Below, piece by piece: positions 1 through 5,147 of a stretch of 6,276 nt of DNA (positions within the stretch are counted from its first letter, which is position 1; every line of letters starts with the position of its first letter). The notes below the pieces were generated by a model, which did not search any database, had not been told where the DNA came from, and worked only from the letters and a program-made list of their open reading frames with translations. Source of the stretch: Planctomycetaceae bacterium (lineage in GTDB: Bacteria; Planctomycetota; Planctomycetia; Planctomycetales; Planctomycetaceae). Made by a program: the position numbers and the translations under genes. The DNA lies in assembly GCA_029259875.1 (NCBI GenBank), contig JAJDEK010000054.1, forward strand, positions 1-6,276. Direction: 5' to 3'.

Positions 1-92
1 GGTTCGCGCAGCAATCTGTTAGAATGAGTGAGCTGGCCGTGAAATTTGTTGAATCAATTAAGGAGATGTGTGAGTGGCATCGAAATCTGTGA
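1..92 (+). CDS. Possible C-terminal tail of an upstream gene (partial)
   Basis: Frame 3 is open from the left edge to a TGA at 90-92 and would encode a 29-residue tail, including MSELAVKFVESIKEMCEWHRNL broken here as MSELAVKFVE then SIKEMCEWHRNL. Its composition looks like a natural amphipathic helical C-terminus. It would overlap the next gene by 19 nt, much like the 20-nt overlap between the following two genes. No family can be recognised from so little. An alternative is frame 1, which ends in GSRSNLLE at a TGA at 25-27 and would leave a 46-nt gap before the next gene. An open frame of this length is not improbable by chance, so this call is tentative. Confidence 0.4.
   Translation, partial: FAQQSVRMSELAVKFVESIKEMCEWHRNL
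60..65 (+). promoter_or_regulatory. Shine-Dalgarno fixing the GTG start at 74
   Basis: AAGGAG lies 8 nt before GTG 74. The next in-frame ATG, at 92, has no comparable ribosome-binding site, so GTG is preferred. The ATG at 66 is in another frame. Confidence 0.7.
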
Positions 93-877
93 TGCGTCCC
101 TGGATTTTATCCGAGACTAATTATGCTTATGTGAAAGAGAATCCCTACGAGGTTGCAGTTTTGCCAATGGGGGCTACGGAACCGCATAACTTACACCTGC
201 CTTACGGAACTGACACTTACGAAGCAGATGCGATTGGCTCACGAGTTTGTGAAGCCGCTTATCAGCGTGGTGCAAAGGTCGTGATGTTACCTTCGATTCC
301 TTATGGAACGGAAACGAATCAATCCGAGTTCCCACTGTCAATGAATGTGAATCCTTCCACGTTAGGACAAATCATTGCGGATCTGGTTGATTCACTGGCA
401 AATCATGGCGTACACAAACTGTTGATTCTGAACAGTCATGGTGGAAACGATTTTAAACCGTTATTGCGTGAATTAAATGGTTCTACGCCGGTTCAAATCT
501 TTCTGGCTGACTGGTTTCGAGGGACTTCAGCCGACGTGAAAGCAGAGATATTCGAGAATCCAGATGATCACGCTGGGGAAATGGAAACATCACTGGCACT
601 GGCTTTTTTTCCGCAGTTCGTTTCCCGTGATCCAGAATCAGGAGCTTTAAATGCAGATGACGGAGCGACCAACTCCACACGATTTGAAGCCGTCAATTCT
701 GGTTGGGTTAGTATTACACGCCCCTGGCATTTATTGACCACCAATTCCGGGTCAGGTAATCCTCATCGAGCGACCGCTGAGAAGGGCGAAAAATTGATGC
801 AGGTTCTAGTCGAGCGGTTGTCACAATTCTTAGTAGAACTCTCAGAGGCGAAATTGGATGATCAATTTCCGTTCTAA
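74..877 (+). CDS. Creatininase-family metal-dependent amidohydrolase
   Basis: Predicted cytoplasmic 267-aa hydrolase, close to the usual family length (about 240-260 aa). It starts at GTG 74 with AAGGAG 8 nt upstream. The N-terminal metal motif GATEPH-(N)-LHLPYGTD gives E36, H38 and D47, with the same spacing as Glu34, His36 and Asp45 of creatininase. NSHGGN supplies H122, and HAGEMETS (166-173) supplies H166 and E171, the second conserved acidic site of many family members. True creatininase has a NGHYEN-type motif whose Glu binds metal; here it is SHGGN, so this is probably not a creatinine amidohydrolase. The family also includes enzymes acting on formamides in riboflavin and F420 synthesis and the mycofactocin peptidase MftE, so the substrate stays unknown. 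There is no signal peptide. The stop overlaps the next gene by 20 nt, suggesting co-translation with a secreted FG-GAP protein. Family assignment is firm; reaction is not. Confidence 0.9.
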   Translation: MASKSVMRPWILSETNYAYVKENPYEVAVLPMGATEPHNLHLPYGTDTYEADAIGSRVCEAAYQRGAKVVMLPSIPYGTETNQSEFPLSMNVNPSTLGQIIADLVDSLANHGVHKLLILNSHGGNDFKPLLRELNGSTPVQIFLADWFRGTSADVKAEIFENPDDHAGEMETSLALAFFPQFVSRDPESGALNADDGATNSTRFEAVNSGWVSITRPWHLLTTNSGSGNPHRATAEKGEKLMQVLVERLSQFLVELSEAKLDDQFPF

Positions 878-2627
878 AAGTGTCTCAGCATGTCTGTGCC
901 TGAGATCTTGGATGATGGTGCTCTGCTGTGGCTGTCTCTCTGGGATTGATGGTAGTACCTGCGTCTTAGCTCAAGAACAACAGCCTGCAATTCTCTTTCA
1001 AGACGTTACGGAAAACTCTCAACTTCAATTTCAGCATCAATCTCCCACAACGACAAAACGTCATTTGCATTTGATGATGGGGTCGGGGGTGGGCTGGCTT
1101 GATTTTGACAATGATGGTTTTCCCGATTTGTACTGTGGTCAGGGAGAAGAGTGGCGAAGAGCAAAGAAAAAAAAGAGTGATGTTTCTGCAGTGAGTTTGT
1201 CCAACCGTTTGTTTCGTAACCAAGGGAAGAGTTCGTTTCAGGATGTCACAGCGCTCGCGGGATTAATCTCTATCGGTTATTCCATGGGGATCGCAGTTGG
1301 GGATTATAATCACGATGGATTTGAAGATCTGTATGTAAGTCAATTTGGTAGGAATCTCTTATATTGCAATAATGGAGATGGCACATTTTCAAAAACATCT
1401 CAGTCAGCGCACGTTGATGATCCGGGCTTTGGTGCCAGTTGTACCTGGGCTGATTTAAACGGTGATGGATTGCTGGATCTCTATGTGGTCAACTATCTGG
1501 AAATTGATCGAGAGAAGTATCCCCTCTGTAGTCGCAAGGTTGATGGAAGCCGCGTTTATTTTATTTGTCATCCGCGTTATGTGCGCGGGCAATATGATGT
1601 GATCTATCGGAATTTGGGAAATGGTTCGTTTTTGAATGTCTCGAAAAAAGCAGGTTTACATAGTGAGTCTGCTCGACAAGGGCTTGGTGTCTTTACAGCA
1701 GACTTCGACCGCGATGGTGATATGGATGTGTATATTGCTAATGACTCCGTCGCCAACCAGTTGTGGGTGAATAATGGTCATGGCGTTTTTACAGATCAGG
1801 CTTTGGTTGCAGGCGTGGCGTTCAATCGTGCGGGGGATCGGGAAGCAGGGATGGGCATTGCCGGGGCCGACTATAATAATGATGGAAAGATTGATCTCTT
1901 CGTCACAAATTATTATGGCGAAACGAATACGTTATACCGAAATGAAGGGGCTCTCTTTTTTCTGGATGTTACCGATGAGACGGGGCTGGCTATGCCGAGC
2001 CGCATGCGATTGGGGTTTGGAGCCTCTTTTCTAGATATGAATAATGATGGTTGGGAAGATCTGTTTGTGACTAATGGTCACGTTCATGATCGATTGGCGC
2101 AACTAGGAAGAAATGAGCCTTACGAACAGGAACCTCAAGTTCTGCTGAACCAAGCTGGGAAGTGGTTTCGAAATGTTTCTCAACAAGCAGGTCCCTTTTT
2201 TCAGAAAAAACAGGTAGGGAGAGGTAGTGCAGTCGCAGATTTTAATCGAGATGGATTACCCGATCTTGCTGTCTCTCATCTGAATGGGAAGTTGGTTCTG
2301 CTGGAGAATCGTTCTGTAACTGCAAATCAAAGTATTGGTTTGCAGCTCATTGGAACTGCTTCCAATAGAAGTGCCAATGGTGCTATCATTGAACTGACAG
2401 TAGCATCTGAAAAGCTCACCCGGTATTGCCAGGGTAGTAGTAGTTATCTATCGGCCGATGAAAATTGGGTGTTATCCGGCGTGGGTAAAAGTCCGGGGCC
2501 TGTCACTGCTAAAGTGACCTGGCCTCTGGGGAAAACGGAAATCTGGTCTGGATTACAACCAGGGAGGCGTTATACATTAATAGAAGGTGCAAGTGATTCT
2601 CAAGACCTGTCTCAAATACAGCGGTGA
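858..2627 (+). CDS. Secreted CRTAC1-type FG-GAP/VCBS repeat protein with ASPIC/UnbV domain
   Basis: 589-aa exported protein. ATG 858 has a GAGG about 9 nt upstream, inside the end of the preceding gene. Residues 1-38 form a basic, then Cys-rich hydrophobic signal peptide, with likely cleavage at VLA-QEQ; no clean lipobox is seen. Seven Ca2+-binding loops of the type D-x-[DN]-x-DG-xx-D start at D82, D149, D199, D282, D338, D393 and D461, fitting a seven-bladed beta-propeller. Residues about 493-575 match the ASPIC/UnbV domain (NRSANGAIIEL, GSSSYLSADE, GVG, VTWPLGKTE, GL-PG-RYTL). An insert between blades carries C224 and C237 (CSRK...CHPRYVRGQYD), corresponding to the paired-Cys segment common in bacterial homologues and perhaps a disulfide. 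A lysine-rich stretch (RRAKKKK, 100-106) sits on a loop. The bacterial family has no settled function; cell-surface or extracellular binding is inferred from relatives such as cartilage acidic protein 1. It overlaps the TPR gene by 4 nt, and such pairs are common in Planctomycetes. Confidence 0.92.
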   Translation: MINFRSKSVSACLCLRSWMMVLCCGCLSGIDGSTCVLAQEQQPAILFQDVTENSQLQFQHQSPTTTKRHLHLMMGSGVGWLDFDNDGFPDLYCGQGEEWRRAKKKKSDVSAVSLSNRLFRNQGKSSFQDVTALAGLISIGYSMGIAVGDYNHDGFEDLYVSQFGRNLLYCNNGDGTFSKTSQSAHVDDPGFGASCTWADLNGDGLLDLYVVNYLEIDREKYPLCSRKVDGSRVYFICHPRYVRGQYDVIYRNLGNGSFLNVSKKAGLHSESARQGLGVFTADFDRDGDMDVYIANDSVANQLWVNNGHGVFTDQALVAGVAFNRAGDREAGMGIAGADYNNDGKIDLFVTNYYGETNTLYRNEGALFFLDVTDETGLAMPSRMRLGFGASFLDMNNDGWEDLFVTNGHVHDRLAQLGRNEPYEQEPQVLLNQAGKWFRNVSQQAGPFFQKKQVGRGSAVADFNRDGLPDLAVSHLNGKLVLLENRSVTANQSIGLQLIGTASNRSANGAIIELTVASEKLTRYCQGSSSYLSADENWVLSGVGKSPGPVTAKVTWPLGKTEIWSGLQPGRRYTLIEGASDSQDLSQIQR

Positions 2628-3754
2628 TTATGAAACCTCTGCCGGAACCAGATAAGCTGACCAAGCCATTTTCCATACAGAAAAAGAGAATTCTTTTTTC
2701 GAGCAAATCAATCGTGGCTGTTATCGGTGTCGCTGTATTGCTGATCTATTATTTCTACGGCCGCAGTGATTCTTCTCACTCAAAAAAGACTGATCAGGTA
2801 GAATTGACTCAGGGATCTGAAGAGAGTCAGGAGAAAGTCAAACAGAAAGAATTGATAGCCTATTTAAAACAACATCCGAATGATGAGTTCGCACATTTCC
2901 AGTTAGGGCAATTGATCAAGGATCGAGCACCCTTTCAGGCGTTGGAAAACTTTTCACATGTGACTCCCCATCATCCCCGGTATTATGAAGCGGTAGAAGC
3001 AATCGCTGGAATATCTCTGAACCAGAAATTACCCAAACAAGCAAAAAAAGCATTGGTGGCGCTGGTTCGTAAGTACCCTCAACAAAGTCGGTATCAAGAT
3101 ATGTTGGCGAGGCTATTGCTGAGCGAGGGAGACTATGATCGAGCCCTAAAGTATGCCACACGCAGTATCGAGTTGGGCGCCGATCAGGCTGAGAATTATA
3201 TGTTGGTCGCTAATATTCTCCGTCAAGCGGGCAGGGCAAGCGAAATGCCAGGACCGCTTAAACAGGTTCTTTTTTTAGAACCAGAATCGTTAGAGGCTCA
3301 TTTGGATCTGGCGTATGCAGCGTTGTATTCGGGGGATTTGGATACGGCGGAACGAGAGGCGCGTTGGTGTCTGAATCAGAATCCATTATCGAATACCGCA
3401 TTACGTTATCTAGCACAAATTGACAGAAACCGTGGAAGAATTCCAGAAGCCTTCTCACATATCGAGCAAGCATTAGTCATTGATCCAGAGGATTTTGAAA
3501 GCCTGTTACTTAAAGCAGATTTGTTAATTTATCAAAGGGAAGGCCAACAGGCATACGACTTACTAAAGCCGCTTTATTTACAGCATCAAACTGATAGACG
3601 GTTCATCACCGCATTGTCGCGCGCAGCTGGCTTGGTGGGAAATCGTGAGGAAGTTTTACAGTTGCAAAGACAGAACCAGTTGCTGATCAAAGAAGATGAT
3701 TTAAAACCATCTACGTTACAAAGCGAAACTGTCGAAGATTCACATTCTCGATAG
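2624..3754 (+). CDS. Membrane-anchored TPR protein
   Basis: 376-aa protein, probably a scaffold for protein-protein contacts. A short basic cytoplasmic N-terminus (KKR at 20-22) precedes one transmembrane segment at about 29-45, ending in YYFYGR. The rest would face the periplasm. A charged linker (about 47-80) is followed by roughly seven TPR-like helical pairs from about 85 to 345. The clearest are GDYDRALKYATRSIELGA (169-186), GDLDTAEREARWCLNQNP (237-254) and GRIPEAFSHIEQALVIDP (271-288). The frame opens with GTG 2624, overlapping the previous stop as GTGA; ATG 2630 is an equally good start giving a protein two residues shorter. Neither has a clear Shine-Dalgarno, so translational coupling is likely. 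Pairing with an exported FG-GAP/ASPIC protein suggests the two act together at the outer face of the membrane, which is inference. The partner and process are unknown. Confidence 0.88.
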   Translation: MIMKPLPEPDKLTKPFSIQKKRILFSSKSIVAVIGVAVLLIYYFYGRSDSSHSKKTDQVELTQGSEESQEKVKQKELIAYLKQHPNDEFAHFQLGQLIKDRAPFQALENFSHVTPHHPRYYEAVEAIAGISLNQKLPKQAKKALVALVRKYPQQSRYQDMLARLLLSEGDYDRALKYATRSIELGADQAENYMLVANILRQAGRASEMPGPLKQVLFLEPESLEAHLDLAYAALYSGDLDTAEREARWCLNQNPLSNTALRYLAQIDRNRGRIPEAFSHIEQALVIDPEDFESLLLKADLLIYQREGQQAYDLLKPLYLQHQTDRRFITALSRAAGLVGNREEVLQLQRQNQLLIKEDDLKPSTLQSETVEDSHSR

Positions 3755-3763
3755 GGAAGAGGG

Positions 3764-3782
3764 GGCTCATGTTATGTGAGTC
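3764..3782. terminator. Weak hairpin between convergent genes
   Basis: GGCTCA and TGAGTC form a 6-bp stem with one G-T pair around a TGTTATG loop, in the 36-nt gap between the TPR stop and the hsp20 stop. Its position suits a bidirectional terminator. There is no T-run on either strand, so intrinsic termination is doubtful. Confidence 0.25.
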
Positions 3783-3790
3783 AAATTCTA

Positions 3791-4174
3791 TCAGCCGGTA
3801 TTTACCTGAATTCTACGAGGTTCTGCTTTAGGTGCTTTGGGGAGAAAAATACGCAGGACACCATTAGCTAACTTTGCTTCAATTTCACTGTGTACGATTT
3901 CTCCACTCAGAATGAATGAACGCAGATAGTTCCCTACTTCATATTCTTGATGCAGCGGACGCGCGCCTTCAGGAATTTGTGGCTCGACTTTACCAAGTAA
4001 TGTGAGCTTGTTGTCCTGAACTTGCAATTCAAGTGAACCGACAGAAACTCCGGGAAGGTCAGCATAGAGCACAAGCCCTGCTTCGGTCTCGTAGATATCA
4101 ATTGGTGGAGTGAATACAAATTGTCCGGGATGAGCAATTTCCCGCTGTTCTTCATTACTGTTTTGTCGATTCAT
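3791..4174 (-). CDS. Small heat shock protein (Hsp20), shorter paralogue
   Basis: 127-aa ATP-independent holdase that would bind unfolding proteins during stress. After a short polar N-terminal arm (1-20), the alpha-crystallin domain runs from about 22 to 114. It starts at [21 protein letters not shown] and ends with the family signature [14 protein letters not shown] (100-113). The C-terminal tail has the I-x-I/V anchor IQV at 122-124, which docks into a neighbouring subunit groove during oligomer assembly. It starts at ATG 4174, 16 nt after the stop of the other hsp20 gene, with only a weak GAAAGA as ribosome-binding site, so it probably depends on translation of the upstream gene. The arm is much shorter than that of its partner and sequence identity is low, so this is not a recent tandem duplicate. 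It may form mixed oligomers with its partner, as IbpA and IbpB do in E. coli (inference). Confidence 0.93.
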   Translation of the reverse strand: MNRQNSNEEQREIAHPGQFVFTPPIDIYETEAGLVLYADLPGVSVGSLELQVQDNKLTLLGKVEPQIPEGARPLHQEYEVGNYLRSFILSGEIVHSEIEAKLANGVLRIFLPKAPKAEPRRIQVNTG

Positions 4175-4190
4175 TTTATCATCTTTCGAT

Positions 4191-4646
4191 CTATTCCCCT
4201 GAGCTCACTGGAATTTGGCGGGGAAGCTCTTCTTCGAGTTTGGGAAGATGAATTTTGAGTACCCCTTCGTTGAATTCTGCTGAAAGCTGTTCTTCAGAGA
4301 TTCGATCCGGAATGCTAATTGAGCGTTGCCATTCTCCAAAGGTCCGTTCTTGCCGGCGAAAGCGTTCTTCCGAGATTTCACCATCGGCAATGACGGGGGG
4401 ATTTCGATGTCCTTTGAGAGTGAGCACACTATTCGCTATTGTCAATTCCAGGTCTTCCGCTAGCATTCCGGGAAGTTCTGCAGTGATGAGGTATTCGTGA
4501 TCCAGTTCAAAAATATTAACCGCAGGGTATTGCCGGGGCATACGGATTCCTTGAACTGAGAATTCAACCCCCTGAACCAGGCGGTCTACTTCTCGCTCCA
4601 AGTCCCTGAGCGGGTTCCAAGATTGCTCCCAGCGAAAAATCGGCAT
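4191..4646 (-). CDS. Small heat shock protein (Hsp20), longer paralogue
   Basis: 151-aa holdase chaperone. The chosen start is ATG 4646 ([19 protein letters not shown]), with AGAGGA 9 nt upstream; the N-terminal [14 protein letters not shown] is typical of bacterial class A sHSPs. The frame is open to an ATG at 4715, but those 23 extra residues are not Hsp20-like and a predicted promoter lies inside them. The alpha-crystallin domain covers about 41-137: [21 protein letters not shown], then [18 protein letters not shown], then [14 protein letters not shown] (123-136). The C-terminal anchor is IPV at 145-147. It is the first gene of a two-gene operon with the shorter Hsp20, 16 nt apart. The region upstream contains a sigma-54-type promoter, palindromes and a leader hairpin over the ribosome-binding site, so both transcriptional and heat-dependent translational control are plausible. 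Confidence 0.94.
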   Translation of the reverse strand: MPIFRWEQSWNPLRDLEREVDRLVQGVEFSVQGIRMPRQYPAVNIFELDHEYLITAELPGMLAEDLELTIANSVLTLKGHRNPPVIADGEISEERFRRQERTFGEWQRSISIPDRISEEQLSAEFNEGVLKIHLPKLEEELPRQIPVSSGE

Positions 4647-4655
4647 TTCCAAACA

Positions 4656-4672
4656 TCCTCTAAAACAGAAAA
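4656..4672 (-). promoter_or_regulatory. Candidate FourU-like RNA thermometer over the hsp20 ribosome-binding site
   Basis: In the leader, UUUUCU (4672-4667) can pair fully with the Shine-Dalgarno AGAGGA (4661-4656) across a GUUUU loop: six pairs, two of them G-U. Sequestering the Shine-Dalgarno by a U-run is the arrangement of FourU thermometers, known from the Salmonella sHSP gene agsA. A competing stem, AAACCAGA (4688-4681) with UCUGUUUU (4669-4662), gives seven of eight pairs and is mutually exclusive with it. The short weak stem could be chance in a T-rich leader. No ROSE-type UYGCU motif is seen. Confidence 0.4.
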
Positions 4673-4697
4673 AACAAGTATCTGGTTTATAAAGATT

Positions 4698-4714
4698 AAG
4701 CAAAGGCCATACCA
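4698..4714 (-). promoter_or_regulatory. Predicted sigma-54 (-24/-12) promoter of the hsp20 operon
   Basis: The - strand reads TGGTATGGCCTTTGCTT, against the consensus TGGCACG-N4-TTGCW. The essential GG (4713-4712) and GC (4701-4700) are exactly 10 nt apart, and only two of the weaker upstream positions differ. Transcription would start near 4688, giving a 42-nt leader that contains the ribosome-binding site. A possible competing sigma-70 -10 is TATAAA at 4691-4686, but it lacks a -35 match. Confidence 0.55.
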
Positions 4715-4739
4715 TTGAGATTGAGTTAAATCAAATCAA
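4715..4739. promoter_or_regulatory. FNR/CRP-type palindrome next to the hsp20 promoter
   Basis: TTGAGTTAAATCAA (4721-4734) matches the FNR-type box TTGAT-N4-ATCAA at nine of ten positions. It is nested in a second pair of arms, TTGA at 4715-4718 and TCAA at 4736-4739, with almost the same centre. The centre lies about 40 bp before the predicted start site. That is the usual activating position for an FNR/CRP regulator on a sigma-70 promoter, but would more likely interfere with sigma-54 polymerase. Confidence 0.4.
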
Positions 4740-4792
4740 AGATATGTGTTGTAAGTATCTATAATAGAATATTTTATCGTTGATATGCACAG

Positions 4793-4812
4793 AAAAGTCC
4801 AGATAGACTTTT
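4793..4812 (-). terminator. Possible terminator of the permease operon
   Basis: A perfect 7-bp inverted repeat, AAAAGTC-(6)-GACTTTT, ends in TTTT on the - strand and starts with AAAA, so it could work in both directions. It lies about 100 nt past the stop of the 77-aa gene and 105 nt before the predicted hsp20 start site. The stem has only two G-C pairs, so it may be weak; it could instead be a protein-binding site. Confidence 0.4.
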
Positions 4813-4819
4813 GAACGAA

Positions 4820-4833
4820 ATGTCATTATGGCA
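4820..4833. repeat. Promoter-proximal copy of a 14-bp direct repeat (near-palindrome)
   Basis: ATGTCATTATGGCA is identical to the copy at 4866-4879. Its core TGTCAT-T-ATGGCA is a dyad with one mismatched pair, as expected for a dimeric regulator. It is centred about 139 bp before the predicted hsp20 start site, a normal distance for a sigma-54 enhancer. Confidence 0.5.
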
Positions 4834-4865
4834 CGTGAATAGAGCAGGTTTATGCAGTAGTAGAT

Positions 4866-4879
4866 ATGTCATTATGGCA
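4866..4879. repeat. Promoter-distal copy of the 14-bp direct repeat
   Basis: This is the second exact copy of ATGTCATTATGGCA, 46 bp centre to centre from the first and about 185 bp before the predicted start site. It lies 35 bp past the stop of the 77-aa gene, so it is outside coding sequence and its identity to the first copy is not explained by protein constraint. Confidence 0.5.
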
Positions 4880-4913
4880 GCTTGTTTAACAGCTTTCGCT
4901 GGGGCAAACGGAT

Positions 4914-5147
4914 TTATTCCCATTGAATTGGCTGAATGGTTCCGGCTGCCAATAGTGCTCCAAATACGATTCCCGTCAGAAAAATCACTCGTAAAACCCA
5001 GATCGCTCTTGCTGGTCCAAACCATTCCGTGAGACGTTGCCCCTTTCTCGTATGAGCTAAAAACCATTGTTCTTTAATCAAGCCAAAGAGGGAGAAAATC
5101 AGAACAGCTCCACCGATAAGGGCATTTTCTGAGATGTGAAATGGCAT
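4914..5147 (-). CDS. Small two-helix membrane protein, function unknown
   Basis: 77-aa protein that I do not recognise. It has two predicted transmembrane helices: about 8-24 (NALIGGAVLIFSLFGLI) and about 48-71 (AIWVLRVIFLTGIVFGALLA). They are joined by a basic loop, KEQWFLAHTRKGQRLTEWFGPAR; by the positive-inside rule the loop faces the cytoplasm and both ends face out. Its ATG shares one base with the permease stop (TAATG), a strong sign of translational coupling and reason to trust so short a gene. It could be an accessory subunit of, or merely co-regulated with, the permease; nothing in its sequence shows which. The + strand reading across the same bases (4811-5032) has no such support. 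Confidence 0.75.
   Translation of the reverse strand: MPFHISENALIGGAVLIFSLFGLIKEQWFLAHTRKGQRLTEWFGPARAIWVLRVIFLTGIVFGALLAAGTIQPIQWE

Larger units (their letters stand above)
4647..4913. other. 267-bp intergenic control region upstream of the hsp20 pair
   Basis: This gap lies between the stop of the 77-aa membrane protein and the first hsp20 gene, and no credible gene is seen in it. From right to left it holds two identical near-palindromes, a terminator-like hairpin, an AT-rich stretch (about 4741-4785), an FNR-type palindrome, a sigma-54-type promoter and the leader with the ribosome-binding site. The AT-rich stretch between the distal sites and the promoter could ease DNA looping. I see no clean IHF consensus there and no CIRCE element. 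Confidence 0.7.

Noticed and set aside
1167..1175. A-run containing A AAA AAG, the dnaX-type slippery sequence in the correct phase in the FG-GAP gene
   Set aside because: A -1 shift meets TGA at 1178-1180 at once, there is no well-placed Shine-Dalgarno or clear downstream hairpin, and the run is explained by a lysine-rich loop.
2624..2632. Separate promoter or ribosome-binding site for the TPR gene
   Set aside because: No Shine-Dalgarno or promoter-like sequence is seen; the GTGA overlap points to coupling instead.
4255..4500. 81-codon + strand open frame
   Set aside because: Antisense to the Hsp20 alpha-crystallin domain; a mirror of that gene.
4760..4765. TATAAT on the + strand, a perfect -10 hexamer
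   Set aside because: No -35 at proper spacing and no rightward gene for it to serve; likely chance in an AT-rich stretch.
4820..4879. Start of a CRISPR or longer tandem array from the repeated 14-mer
   Set aside because: Only two copies, too short for CRISPR repeats, and no cas genes or further copies in the window.
4879..4894. AGCTTGTTTAACAGCT inverted repeat just past the 77-aa gene, considered as its terminator
   Set aside because: The stem needs a bulge and a very small loop, and no T-run follows on the - strand; the AAAAGTC hairpin at 4793-4812 is better.
4811..5032. 73-codon + strand open frame over the intergenic region and the 77-aa gene
   Set aside because: Most of it lies antisense to the coupled 77-aa gene, there is no good ribosome-binding site, and it contains the 14-bp repeats at both ends of its start, which fit regulatory DNA better.
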